Source: Paracoccaceae bacterium (GTDB lineage: Bacteria; Pseudomonadota; Alphaproteobacteria; Rhodobacterales; Rhodobacteraceae). From it: a DNA stretch of 42,220 nucleotides. The position numbers were made by a program, and so were the translations under genes. Numbering within the stretch: position 1 is the stretch's first letter; each line of letters starts with the position of its first letter. Shown here in pieces: positions 25,119 to 33,670 of this stretch. The stretch is from positions 1 to 42,220 of the forward strand of contig JASJCC010000005.1 of NCBI GenBank assembly GCA_030066175.1, read 5' to 3'. Under the pieces are notes generated by a model that worked only from the letters and a program-made list of their open reading frames with translations, was not told the origin of the DNA and made no database searches.

Positions 25119-25619
25119 ATGAGTTTTCAGACATGGGCCCTTGGGCTGGTGACAAGCCTTATGATCGCAACCGCGGCCAGCGCCGGGCAGGATCGCGGCC
25201 CGGTGACCAACCTGCCGCTGCCGCGCTACGTGTCGATGAAAGCGGCCGAGGGCAATGTCCGCCGCGGTCCGTCGCTGACCCACCGGATCGACTGGATTTA
25301 CACACGCCGCGACATGCCGCTGCAGATCACCGCCGAACACGGCCATTGGCGCCGGGTGCAGGACCGCGACGGCGCGGGCGGCTGGGTGCATTACTCGCTG
25401 CTCTCGGGCGTCCGCACCGTGATCGTGGAACAAGACATGTTGGAGCTACACGCCCGCCCCGATCCGCGCGCGCAGGTCACCGCGAAACTGGCTTTGGGTG
25501 TGATCGCCCGCCTGGGCGCCTGTGAGCTGGACTGGTGCCGCCTGACGGCCGGCGGCTATCGCGGCTGGGCGCCCAAAAGCGCCCTCTGGGGGGTAAAAAA
25601 CTCCGAGCTGCGCGACTGA
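25119..25619 (+). CDS. Exported SH3-domain protein
   Basis: 166 residues from ATG 25119 (CAGGA seven bases upstream). Signal peptide 1-22 (ATAASA-G). Two bacterial SH3-like (SH3_4) units follow: the first with EGNVRRGPSLTHRIDWIY and GHWRRVQDRDGAGGWVHYSLL, the second with LHARPDPRAQVTAKL and GYRGWAPKSALWG. Such proteins are common in Alphaproteobacteria and probably bind cell-wall peptides or proteins in the periplasm. Single gene, divergent from the hydroxyacid dehydrogenase across about 105 bases and convergent with the Hint-domain gene. Confidence 0.88.
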   Translation: MSFQTWALGLVTSLMIATAASAGQDRGPVTNLPLPRYVSMKAAEGNVRRGPSLTHRIDWIYTRRDMPLQITAEHGHWRRVQDRDGAGGWVHYSLLSGVRTVIVEQDMLELHARPDPRAQVTAKLALGVIARLGACELDWCRLTAGGYRGWAPKSALWGVKNSELRD

Positions 25620-25640
25620 CGCGCAGCGCCTTAAGCCCCC

Positions 25641-26705
25641 TTACGCCGCCTCATGCATCAGGATCGCCGCCTCTGACGACGACAGGTTGCGCCGCGCATA
25701 GGCGCCATAGCTGTGCGGGTTCTCAGCCAGCTTGGGCAGATAGGTAAAGAGCCGCGCCCGGTCATCATCGCTGATCGTCGAAAGCGCCGTGTTCGCCGGG
25801 TGAAAGCTCTCGGTCTCCACCCCGTTGGCAAACAGCACCTCATGGCGCGGCAACAGCATGTGGATATAGGTCACCTCGCGCGCCAGCCGGTCGCGCACAA
25901 CGCTGTGGCCATTGATCAGGTCCTTGGCCGACACGAGCACCTCGGGCGTGTTGAACAGCGACCGCGCCACCGCGCCCTGCACCAGCATCCGATGCTCAGG
26001 CGACACCAGCACATCCGCATCCGGCGTGCCGATCCCAAAGGCGCCGCCACGGATGCGCACCGGCCGCAGGTTCGGCATCGCAAAAAGCCGCGCCCCGGTC
26101 ATCCGCCGGCTGCCGACCCACAGGATCTCCTGCGCGCCGCTATCCTTGGTCTGCACCGCGTCGCCCTCACGCAGATCGTCGATCAGCTTGGGCCCCTCGG
26201 GCGTCAGGATCTGCGTACCCGGGGTGAAACAGATCACCCCGCCGCCTTGTTCACCCACGCTTTGCGTGCGGATCGCCTCGATATTGTGATGCACGATCCA
26301 CAGCTCGGCGCCCTTCGGCGGCATCTCATCCAGGAACATCAACAGCGGCTTTGACCCGCCGCCCACCTCGATCAGCGTGACCGTATAGCTCTGCAGCCCG
26401 TTGGTGACCACAAAACTGCTGTCGGACAGCGGATGCTCGATCTCGATGTCGTCCAGATTGTTGGTATGTGTAACCGCCGCGCCCACCAGCCGGCGCACCG
26501 TGCGCGCCGCACGCCTGCGGATATCTGCTTCGCCTTCGGTCTGGTCCAGGTTCAGGATCGACGAAGGGCCGTCAATCCGAACTGCTTCCCCTTGCCAGGC
26601 CCACGAGGACCCAACGCTGAAGGATGACGGAGGTGCAGCCTTGAGGCCGTCTATTTCCGTCTGTGACCAGGAGATGACGAACGTGCCTCGATAGCCCGTC
26701 CCCAT
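25641..26705 (-). CDS. Hint-domain protein (Hedgehog/intein-type, Hint_2)
   Basis: 354 residues. The second half is a Hint domain of the kind abundant in Rhodobacterales: it starts with VICFTPGTQILTPEG (Cys159 as the self-splicing or self-cleaving nucleophile), continues LREGDAVQTKD, and carries LVSPEHRMLV, a conserved block with the His usual in these proteins. The N-terminal 150 residues are beta-rich, probably a secreted passenger or adhesive domain, without a clear Sec signal. In this family the Hint part is thought to act in autoprocessing of extracellular proteins; no C-terminal Asn-Cys intein splice junction is visible, so cleavage rather than splicing is more likely. A good promoter lies just upstream (see next entry). 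Confidence 0.88.
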   Translation of the reverse strand: MGTGYRGTFVISWSQTEIDGLKAAPPSSFSVGSSWAWQGEAVRIDGPSSILNLDQTEGEADIRRRAARTVRRLVGAAVTHTNNLDDIEIEHPLSDSSFVVTNGLQSYTVTLIEVGGGSKPLLMFLDEMPPKGAELWIVHHNIEAIRTQSVGEQGGGVICFTPGTQILTPEGPKLIDDLREGDAVQTKDSGAQEILWVGSRRMTGARLFAMPNLRPVRIRGGAFGIGTPDADVLVSPEHRMLVQGAVARSLFNTPEVLVSAKDLINGHSVVRDRLAREVTYIHMLLPRHEVLFANGVETESFHPANTALSTISDDDRARLFTYLPKLAENPHSYGAYARRNLSSSEAAILMHEAA

Positions 26706-26743
26706 GACCCGTGTGCCTGCCTCTTATATTCTTTATTGGAGAT

Positions 26744-26771
26744 AGGATATCGCACCGGTTTGCGCGGTCAA
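26744..26771 (-). promoter_or_regulatory. Sigma-70 type promoter of the Hint-domain gene
   Basis: On the minus strand TTGACC (26766-26771) and TATCCT (26744-26749) are 16 bases apart, a good match to a housekeeping promoter. The expected start of transcription is near 26737, giving a leader of about 32 bases before ATG 26705. Confidence 0.5.
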
Positions 26772-26862
26772 AGCTTTTCTCTCGATTTCGGGATTTCCCG
26801 TATAGGTAGACTGGCACTTACGTGACAAATCCGCAACAAAACGGGTGATACGGTAACGTTTT

Positions 26863-27777
26863 TCAGAACCGCAGCTGTAGCCGGAACGATCCCACCACCT
26901 GGCCCTCGGGCTGCGCCTGGAATTCTTCGCTGAGATACGTCACCCCGTAAAAGGCCGCGTTCTTTTCGCCCTGCCAATGCACACCGGCGCGCAACCGGCT
27001 GCGGCTGTCGGTCAACGCAAAGCCGCGATCAGCGGGCAGAAAGGCGCTCTCGTCCACATAGGCGATGTCACCGCCCACCACATAGCTGAATCCGGGCACA
27101 CGCTCATGCACCGCGCGATAGCGCTGGCCCGTCACCGCGTCGCGGATCAGCAGCTCACCCTGCCCAACCGACCCGATGGTCAGATCGGCGCCGACACGCG
27201 CCAGAGTCTCCACGCCCCAACGCAGCTCGGCAAAGGGGCGCAGCACGGTCCGACCACCCAGGGTCAGGCTCGATCCCGCCTCACCCACAAAGGTTGGATG
27301 CACCGCATTGCCGATTTGGTTCGCCAGAACCGCGCGCGCGGGTGGCTTCATGCCAAACGCGTCATGCACCGCAGTCTGAAACTCCCCCAGCCCGGTTTGC
27401 GGCCCGGTAAAGACCAGATCCAACCCCGCGGCAAACTCGGTCATGCCACGGGCAAAATGCGTGTGCACGCCCAGCGAGATTGCCCCGCCATACGGCCGGT
27501 CCCCCGCCGCCGGTTGGCGCAGGTTGTCCGGGGCCACCAGTTGCGACCCAACCCGGTACTCGATCAGCGAAAACGCCCGTTCGGGCAGCATGCCGTCCCA
27601 GCCATAGCCGCGCACCCGGCTTGATGACACTGACCCGGTTTGCCAGCGGTCCCGCACATCACCAAACGAGTCGTTGTTGACCAGACGCCCATAGCCCAGC
27701 GTCTCGCGCTCTTGCGACAAAGCCGGGGTGCCAAGGGCAAACGCCGCCACAAGGGCCGCACACAGGAAACGGATCAT
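26863..27777 (-). CDS. LpxR-like lipid A deacylase (DUF2219)
   Basis: Outer-membrane beta-barrel enzyme that in LpxR removes the 3'-acyloxyacyl group of lipid A. 304 residues from ATG 27777, chosen because GAGG lies six bases upstream and the signal peptide MIRFLCAALVAAFALGTPALSQ begins there. Family residues are visible: NNDSFG with the Asn-Asp pair, TGSVSSS for the active-site serine region, DRPYGG, and GPQTGLGEFQTAVHD carrying the catalytic His. It ends in Phe (LQLRF), the BAM signal. Neighbouring genes make KDO and UDP-glucuronate, so a role in LPS remodelling fits. Catalytic competence is inferred from motifs only. Confidence 0.8.
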   Translation of the reverse strand: MIRFLCAALVAAFALGTPALSQERETLGYGRLVNNDSFGDVRDRWQTGSVSSSRVRGYGWDGMLPERAFSLIEYRVGSQLVAPDNLRQPAAGDRPYGGAISLGVHTHFARGMTEFAAGLDLVFTGPQTGLGEFQTAVHDAFGMKPPARAVLANQIGNAVHPTFVGEAGSSLTLGGRTVLRPFAELRWGVETLARVGADLTIGSVGQGELLIRDAVTGQRYRAVHERVPGFSYVVGGDIAYVDESAFLPADRGFALTDSRSRLRAGVHWQGEKNAAFYGVTYLSEEFQAQPEGQVVGSFRLQLRF

Positions 27778-27900
27778 GTCCATCCTCGAAATCGTTGTGC
27801 CCCCCAAGGCAAATTTTGGTTAACACGGCAATCACGGCGGAAATAGGGCAGAGCACCCCGATTCTCGCGCCTGTGGCGCCTTTGCCGACGATTTCAGCGA

Positions 27901-29220
27901 TCAGGCTTCGAACCCCGCGCGCCCGATGCTTTCATAGGCATCAAACCCGGCGCGTTTGGCGTCTTTCACCGAATAGATATTGCGCAGATCGGCCATGCGC
28001 GGCGCCGCCATCTTTTTCGCCAGCTTTTTCAGATCCAGCGCCCGGAATTCGTTCCATTCGGTCAGGATCACCAGCAGGTCAGCATTCTGCGCCGCCTTAT
28101 ACGGGTCCTCGACCCAGTTCACCCCCGGCAACAGCGCCTCGCCCTCATGCTGGCCCTGCGGATCGCAGGCCCGCACCTTGGCGCCCCCGCCCACCAGCGC
28201 CGGCACGATGGTCAAGGCGGGCGCATCGCGCATGTCGTCGGTGTTGGGTTTGAACGTCACCCCCAGCACCGCCACCGTCTTGCCGTTAAAGCTGCCACCA
28301 CAAAGGTCGAGCAGCTTGTCGATCATCCGGCGCTTGACCTCTTCATTGACCTTGATCACCGCCTCGGTGATCTGCATCGGCGCAGCATGTTCCTGCCCGA
28401 TCCGGGCCAAAGCCTTGGTATCCTTGGGAAAACACGATCCGCCATAGCCCGGCCCCGCATGCAAGAACTTGTTGCCAATGCGGTTGTCCATGCCCATGCC
28501 CTTGGACACCTGTTTCACATCCGCCCCCACCTTTTCACACAAGGCAGCGATCTCATTGATAAAGGTGATCTTGGTCGCCAGAAACGCGTTGGCCGCGTAT
28601 TTGATCATCTCAGCCGATTCCAGATCGGTGGTGATGATCGGGAAATCACGCAGGTACAGCGGGCGATAGATGTCCTCCATCACCGCAGCGGCGCGGTCAT
28701 TCTGAACGCCAACAACCACGCGGTCGGGTTTCATGAAATCCTCGATCGCCGCCCCTTCCCGCAGAAACTCGGGGTTCGAGGCAACGTCAAACTCCAACCC
28801 GGGATTGGCCTTGGCCACCACCTGCTTGACCTGCCGATTGGTCCCCACCGGCACGGTCGATTTCGTGACGATCACCACATAATCCTTGGCCGTCCTGGCG
28901 ATCTCTTCGGCCGCGGCCATCACATAGGTCAGATCCGCATGCCCATCGCCGCGCCGCGTCGGCGTGCCCACGGCGATAAACACCGCCTGCGCGCCATCGA
29001 TCGCCGCCGCCAGATCCAGCGTAAAGGTCAACCGCCCGGCCTCGACATTCTTGGCCATCAGCGCGTCCAAACCGGGCTCGTAAATCGGCACCTCGCCACG
29101 CTCCAGCATCTCGATCTTGCGCAGATCCTTGTCGACGCAGACCACCTCATGCCCGAAATCGGAAAAGCACACCCCGGACACAAGGCCCACATAGCCCGTC
29201 CCGATCATCGCGATTTTCAT
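27901..29220 (-). CDS. ugd: UDP-glucose 6-dehydrogenase
   Basis: Cytoplasmic enzyme oxidising UDP-glucose to UDP-glucuronate with two NAD+, feeding capsule, EPS or LPS synthesis. 439 residues from ATG 29220 (AAGGGG eight bases upstream; the 13 extra residues in the track are not needed). N-terminal Rossmann MKIAMIGTGYVGLVSG, then GTPTRRGDGHADLTYV, a central helix with KYAANAFLATKITFINE, and the catalytic cysteine in GYGGSCFPKDTKAL. The C-terminal UDP-binding domain includes VAVLGVTFKPNTDDMRDAPAL. Length and motifs are fully standard. Divergent from the kdsD-kdsB-kdsA operon. Confidence 0.96.
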   Translation of the reverse strand: MKIAMIGTGYVGLVSGVCFSDFGHEVVCVDKDLRKIEMLERGEVPIYEPGLDALMAKNVEAGRLTFTLDLAAAIDGAQAVFIAVGTPTRRGDGHADLTYVMAAAEEIARTAKDYVVIVTKSTVPVGTNRQVKQVVAKANPGLEFDVASNPEFLREGAAIEDFMKPDRVVVGVQNDRAAAVMEDIYRPLYLRDFPIITTDLESAEMIKYAANAFLATKITFINEIAALCEKVGADVKQVSKGMGMDNRIGNKFLHAGPGYGGSCFPKDTKALARIGQEHAAPMQITEAVIKVNEEVKRRMIDKLLDLCGGSFNGKTVAVLGVTFKPNTDDMRDAPALTIVPALVGGGAKVRACDPQGQHEGEALLPGVNWVEDPYKAAQNADLLVILTEWNEFRALDLKKLAKKMAAPRMADLRNIYSVKDAKRAGFDAYESIGRAGFEA

Positions 29221-29380
29221 GGTGACTGCCCCTTTGCCACGCCGCTTTTGCGCCCTCATGACGTGAGGCAGCGGGCTTTGTCAACGCGGACCCGCCGCGT
29301 GGGCAAAGATGTGTTGCGCCATTGGACAAGCGCGCCGTTGCTGGCTAAACGGGCCTCAACGGTTTTTTGCAGGCGCCCTC

Positions 29381-30334
29381 ATGTCCCAGTCCCCATCCGA
29401 CATCGCACGCAACGTGCTGGAAATCGAAAGCGCGGCGCTGGCGCAGCTGGGCGCCGAACTGCCCGCCGATTTCGATGCCGTGGTGGATGAGCTTTTGGCG
29501 ATCAAAGGCCGGGTGATCGTCTCGGGCATGGGCAAATCCGGCCATGTGGCGGGCAAGATCGCCGCAACGCTGGCCAGCACCGGCACCCCCGCCCAGGTCG
29601 TGCACCCGGGTGAGGCGAGCCACGGTGATCTCGGCATGATCACCGCCGATGACGCGGTGATCCTGATTTCCAACTCGGGTGAAACCCGCGAGCTGGCCGA
29701 TATGATCGGCCATTGCGCGCGCTTTGCCATCCCGATGATCGCCATGACCCGCAAATCAGGCTCCACCCTGGCGCGCTCGGCAGACCACGTGCTGCTCTTG
29801 CCCGACGCGCCCGAGGCCTGCGCCATCGGCATGGCGCCTACCACCTCGACCACCATGGCGATGGCTTTGGGCGATGCTTTGGCCGTCGCCCTGATGCAGC
29901 ATCGCGGCTTTGACAAGGAACGCTTTCTCACCTTCCACCCCGGCGGCACCTTGGGTGCGCAGCTCTTGCGCGTCTCCGCCGTGATGCATCGCGATGATGA
30001 GCTGCCCATCGTGCCCGCCAAGGCCGCGATGAGCGAGACACTGCTGGTCATGAGCCAGAAGGGCTTTGGCGTTGCCGCCCTGGTGAACGGCGACCGTCTC
30101 GCCGGGATCATCACCGACGGCGATTTGCGCCGCAATATGGACGGTCTTATGGACCGCACCGCGGGCCAGGTCGCCACCCGCACCCCTTTGGTGACCCGCC
30201 CCGACACCCTTCTGACCGAAGCCCTCGGGATCATGAACGCCACCAAACGCACCGTCCTTTTGGTGGTCGAAGAGGATCACAAGCTGGTCGGCCTTCTGCA
30301 CATCCACGACGCGCTGCGGGCCGGTGTCGCATGA
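29381..30334 (+). CDS. kdsD: D-arabinose-5-phosphate isomerase (KpsF/GutQ family)
   Basis: Converts ribulose-5-phosphate to arabinose-5-phosphate, the first step of KDO synthesis. 317 residues from ATG 29381 (the longer track start has no ribosome binding site). The SIS domain carries GMGKSGHVAGKIAATLASTGTPA and later SNSGETREL and PDAPEACAIGMAPTTST, all family signatures. Two CBS domains follow (about 200-317, VMHRDDELPIV and GLLHIHDALRAG). The stop overlaps the kdsB start by 4 bases (ATGA), and kdsB in turn overlaps kdsA, so the three KDO enzymes form a tight operon. Confidence 0.95.
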   Translation: MSQSPSDIARNVLEIESAALAQLGAELPADFDAVVDELLAIKGRVIVSGMGKSGHVAGKIAATLASTGTPAQVVHPGEASHGDLGMITADDAVILISNSGETRELADMIGHCARFAIPMIAMTRKSGSTLARSADHVLLLPDAPEACAIGMAPTTSTTMAMALGDALAVALMQHRGFDKERFLTFHPGGTLGAQLLRVSAVMHRDDELPIVPAKAAMSETLLVMSQKGFGVAALVNGDRLAGIITDGDLRRNMDGLMDRTAGQVATRTPLVTRPDTLLTEALGIMNATKRTVLLVVEEDHKLVGLLHIHDALRAGVA

Positions 30335-31119
30335 GCGCTGTCATCTTCATCCCCGCCCGCTACGCCAGCACGCGCTACCCCGGCAAGCCGCTAGTCGAAC
30401 TCACTGGCGCCACGGGCGAGAAAAAGACCCTGATCCAGCGCAGCTACGAGGCCGCCAAGGCCGTCAAAGGTGACCATCAGGTCTATGTCCTGACCGACGA
30501 TGACCGCATCCGCGACGCCGCTTTGGGCTTTGGCGCGCCGGTGCTGATGACCTCGTCGAACGCCCGCAACGGCACCGAACGCTGCGCCGAGGCGGTGGGT
30601 ATGCTCGATCACGAACCCGACGTCGTGGTGAACCTGCAGGGCGACGCCCCCCTCACCCCCGCCTGGTTTGTCGAAGACCTGGTCGCCGCCATGGCCGACC
30701 CCGCCGTGCAGATGGCCACCCCCGTCCTGCGCTGCGATCCCGAAACCCTAACCAACCTCGTGACCGACCGCATGAACGGCCGCGTCGGCGGCACCACCGC
30801 GGTCATGCGCAGCGACGGCACCGCGGTCTATTTCTCCAAGGAAGTGCTGCCCCATGTCGGCAGCCTCGACCACCCGCCCGAGGTCTGGCACCATGTCGGC
30901 GTCTACGCCTACCGCCCCGCCGCCCTGCGCGCCTACGCCGCCTGGCCCGAAGGCCCGCTGGAACAGGCCGAAGGGCTCGAACAACTGCGCTTTCTGGAAA
31001 ACGCCACCCCGGTGACCTGCGTCCCGGTCGAAGGCAAAGGCCGCGTGTTCTGGGAGCTCAACAACTCCATCGACGTCGCCCGCATCGAAAGCGTGCTGCA
31101 GAAAGAGGGGATCGTATGA
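30331..31119 (+). CDS. kdsB: CMP-KDO synthetase (3-deoxy-manno-octulosonate cytidylyltransferase)
   Basis: Activates KDO with CTP for transfer to lipid A or capsule. 262 residues, slightly longer than usual (about 250). The start [16 protein letters not shown] is the nucleotide-binding signature; [10 protein letters not shown] and [10 protein letters not shown] are the other two conserved blocks. Compared with E. coli KdsB the stretch after KPLVELTG carries a short insertion ([16 protein letters not shown]). It overlaps kdsD by 4 bases at its start and kdsA by 4 bases at its end. A relative acting on a variant octulosonate sugar is possible because of that insertion. Confidence 0.93.
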   Translation: MSAVIFIPARYASTRYPGKPLVELTGATGEKKTLIQRSYEAAKAVKGDHQVYVLTDDDRIRDAALGFGAPVLMTSSNARNGTERCAEAVGMLDHEPDVVVNLQGDAPLTPAWFVEDLVAAMADPAVQMATPVLRCDPETLTNLVTDRMNGRVGGTTAVMRSDGTAVYFSKEVLPHVGSLDHPPEVWHHVGVYAYRPAALRAYAAWPEGPLEQAEGLEQLRFLENATPVTCVPVEGKGRVFWELNNSIDVARIESVLQKEGIV

Positions 31120-31964
31120 AATCCGTCGCCATCGGGGGCATCGAAGTCTCGAACGTCGCCCCCTTTGCCCTGATCGCCGGCCCCTGCCAGCTCGAAAGCC
31201 TCGACCACGCCCGCATGCTGGCCGACCGCATCGCGACCGCGGCCGAGGCCGCGCGCACGCCGTGGATCTTCAAGGCGAGCTATGACAAGGCCAACCGCTC
31301 ATCACTGTCGGGCAAACGCGGTCTGGGGATGGACACCGGCCTGCACATCCTTGCGCATATCAAGAAGGAATTTGGCGTCCCGGTGCTCACCGACGTGCAC
31401 GCCCCCGACCAATGCGCCCCGGTGGCCGAGGTGGTCGACGTGCTGCAAATCCCCGCCTTCCTGTCACGCCAGACCGATCTCTTGCTCGCCGCCGGTGAAA
31501 CCGGCGCCGCGATCAACGTCAAGAAAGGCCAGTTCCTCGCCCCGTGGGACATGGCCAATGTCGCCGACAAGATTGCCAGCACCGGCAATGAACACATCCT
31601 GCTCTGCGAACGCGGGGCAAGCTTTGGTTACAACATGCTGGTCAGCGACATGCGGTCCCTGCCGATCATGGCCGAAACCGGCTACCCGGTGGTCTTCGAC
31701 GCCACCCATTCGGTACAGCTGCCGGGCGGTCAGGGCACCTCGTCAGGGGGTCAGCGCCAGTATGTCGAACCCCTGGCCCGCGCCGCCGTCGCGGTGGGCT
31801 GCGCCGCCGTCTTCATCGAAACCCATGACGATCCCGACAACGCCCCCAGCGACGGGCCCAACATGGTCCCGGTCGAACATCTCGCACACCTGCTACACGG
31901 CCTGCGCGCCATCGATGATCTGACCAAGGGCCGGACCGAGGCGCTAGCCAAGCTCTTTCCCTAA
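31116..31964 (+). CDS. kdsA: KDO-8-phosphate synthase, metal-dependent class
   Basis: Condenses arabinose-5-phosphate and phosphoenolpyruvate to KDO-8-phosphate. 282 residues, standard length. The block [20 protein letters not shown] is the substrate loop; [12 protein letters not shown] and [12 protein letters not shown] are conserved. Cys24 in IAGPCQLES and the [14 protein letters not shown] loop match the metal-dependent (Aquifex-type) class rather than the metal-free E. coli class, which has Asn at the Cys position. Last gene of the kdsD-kdsB-kdsA operon; kdsC (the phosphatase) is not in the window. Its last 21 bases overlap the convergent phosphohexomutase gene. Confidence 0.96.
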   Translation: MKSVAIGGIEVSNVAPFALIAGPCQLESLDHARMLADRIATAAEAARTPWIFKASYDKANRSSLSGKRGLGMDTGLHILAHIKKEFGVPVLTDVHAPDQCAPVAEVVDVLQIPAFLSRQTDLLLAAGETGAAINVKKGQFLAPWDMANVADKIASTGNEHILLCERGASFGYNMLVSDMRSLPIMAETGYPVVFDATHSVQLPGGQGTSSGGQRQYVEPLARAAVAVGCAAVFIETHDDPDNAPSDGPNMVPVEHLAHLLHGLRAIDDLTKGRTEALAKLFP

Positions 31965-33329
31965 CCGCGTCAGGTGTAGCGCAACCAACTCCGCCGCCCG
32001 CGCCGCAGAATCCGCCTCGGCATAACAGCGAAACTCCGGCGCATTGCCCGACGGGCGCAGATGCACGACCTCGCCACTGTCGAACGTCACGCGCAGGCCA
32101 TCCGTCAGGTCAATCGCCTGCTCTGCTCCCATTTCCGGAAAAAACGCCCGCCGCTTGTCAGCACTCTCTGTCATCTCAGCCAGAAACGCCTTCGACACCT
32201 CTGTCGCGATCCCCGCGATCCGATCCGCGGCGGTAAAGCGTGGCGGCAAACCCGCCACCAGATCGGCCAACGCCACGCCTTGCGCGCGGGCCGCGGCCAA
32301 AGGCGCCACGATCGGCAACAGGCAATCCCGCGTCATCAGCGGCGGCAACGCCCCCGCCGGCCCCTGCGCGGTGAACCCCAAAAGGAACCCGCCATTGGCC
32401 TCATAGCCCACCACCTTGGCCGCTTTATCCTCGGCCAAAGCCGCCTCCATCGCGGCGATCACAAACGGCGATCCGATGCGGGTGCGGGTGATCGCAAACC
32501 CCTCCATCAGGTCCACATTGGTGTTCGACGACACCGGCGTGCAGACCACCTTTGCGCCCAAAGCCTGCGCGGTCAGCGCGCCCAGCACATCCCCCGGCAC
32601 GATCTGGCCAGCCGCATCCGCCACCATCGGCCGGTCCGCATCCCCGTCGGTCGAGATCACCGCATCCAGTGCATTCTCTCCGCACCACCCTGACAGCATG
32701 GCCCGCGTCTCTGGGTCCAACGCCTCGGTATCCACCGGAATGAACGTGTCCGACGGCGCCAAGGGTACCGGCGTGCCCCCCAACCCCGCCACCACATCCA
32801 CCATGATCTGCCGCGCGACCGAGCTGTGCTGATACACCCCGATCCGCAAACCCTTCAACGCCTCCGCCCCAAACGCGCCGACATAGCGCGCGACATAGGC
32901 GCCACTGCCATCCTGGGCCTGCCGCGTGGCCTGGCCCCCCTGGGCCGGCGCGCCCAAAGCACCCAGAATCCGCCCCTCATCGTCTTTGGAAATCTCACCC
33001 GCCGGCACGTAAAACTTCAGCCCGTTGCGATCCGCCGGAATGTGACTGCCCGTGACCATCACCGCAGCACAGCCGGCCCCCATCGATGACAGCGCCAACG
33101 CCGGGGTCGGCACCACGCCACAATCCACCGCCGCCATGCCCGCCTCTTCGGCGGCTGCCATCACCCAGCCTGCGATCTGAGGCGACGACGGCCGCAAATC
33201 CTGCCCCACATGCAGGGCCGTCCCCTGCGGACAAGCCGCTAAAAACGCCCTTGTGTAATCCTTGACCAAATCCTCGGTCAATTCGGTCACCAATCCACGC
33301 AACCCGCTTGTGCCAAATTTCGGGGCCAT
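31944..33329 (-). CDS. Phosphohexomutase (phosphomannomutase/phosphoglucomutase family)
   Basis: Interconverts hexose-6-phosphate and hexose-1-phosphate for nucleotide-sugar synthesis. 461 residues from ATG 33329 with GAGGAG six bases upstream. Family motifs in order: FGTSGLRG; phosphoserine loop [15 protein letters not shown] (Ser95; the IP form replaces the common HNP); metal loop [10 protein letters not shown]; sugar-recognition loop [11 protein letters not shown]; and phosphate-binding [10 protein letters not shown]. The exact sugar (Man, Glc or another) cannot be told. Its neighbours suggest supply of precursors for LPS or capsule. It overlaps kdsA tail-to-tail by 21 bases. Confidence 0.92.
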   Translation of the reverse strand: MAPKFGTSGLRGLVTELTEDLVKDYTRAFLAACPQGTALHVGQDLRPSSPQIAGWVMAAAEEAGMAAVDCGVVPTPALALSSMGAGCAAVMVTGSHIPADRNGLKFYVPAGEISKDDEGRILGALGAPAQGGQATRQAQDGSGAYVARYVGAFGAEALKGLRIGVYQHSSVARQIMVDVVAGLGGTPVPLAPSDTFIPVDTEALDPETRAMLSGWCGENALDAVISTDGDADRPMVADAAGQIVPGDVLGALTAQALGAKVVCTPVSSNTNVDLMEGFAITRTRIGSPFVIAAMEAALAEDKAAKVVGYEANGGFLLGFTAQGPAGALPPLMTRDCLLPIVAPLAAARAQGVALADLVAGLPPRFTAADRIAGIATEVSKAFLAEMTESADKRRAFFPEMGAEQAIDLTDGLRVTFDSGEVVHLRPSGNAPEFRCYAEADSAARAAELVALHLTRLGKELG

Positions 33330-33670
33330 CCGACGCTCCTCTCAAATGCCGCCCCCTTTTGGCGACTTACCCCTGGTTTCGCAAGCCGCCGGTGGTCGGG
33401 TTGTGGACGGGGCGCGCCGTGGCACCTACCAGAGCGATTTTTGGACATGTCACTGGATTGTGAGGGCCGATTTCTGGCTCTACTGGCCCGGATTGGAGCG
33501 TGTCCGATCAATCCGTACCGAATTGGCGTCGAATCAGACGTTTTACCTTGATCCGGGGCCCCAAACCGCCGGATCTGGGGGCAGCAATCCGTACTGAACT
33601 CAGGCAAAACAGGACGGATTGCTGGTTGCCAAGGGGTTAATCCCCCGCCTTTAACGAACCGCGCGCCGGT
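33330..33670. other. Palindrome-rich spacer upstream of the phosphohexomutase gene
   Basis: 341 bases without a credible gene; the 111-aa plus-strand ORF here starts inside the phosphohexomutase gene and looks random. It contains four copies of the core CAATCCG/CGGATTG in two inverted pairs and a GATCCGG/CCGGATC repeat (33550-33556 and 33569-33575); see the repeat entry and findings. Confidence 0.5.
33489..33624. repeat. Four CAATCCG motifs forming two palindromes
   Basis: CGGATTG (33489-33495) pairs with CAATCCG (33509-33515). CAGCAATCCGT (33582-33592) pairs perfectly over 11 bases with ACGGATTGCTG (33614-33624). The 16-mers at 33509-33524 and 33585-33600 are also direct repeats, agreeing at 14 of 16 positions. 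Regular spacing suggests regulator sites or a short duplicated mobile sequence. Lies between the stop of the photolyase gene and the start of the phosphohexomutase gene, both on the minus strand. Confidence 0.55.

Noticed and set aside
25014-25433. N-terminal extension of the hydroxyacid dehydrogenase
   Set aside because: Family proteins start at MPSKRLSV where the ribosome site is; the extension is antisense to the SH3-domain gene.
33262-33597. 111-aa plus-strand ORF in the spacer
   Set aside because: Starts inside the phosphohexomutase gene, no ribosome site and no recognisable features; the spacer is better explained by repeats.
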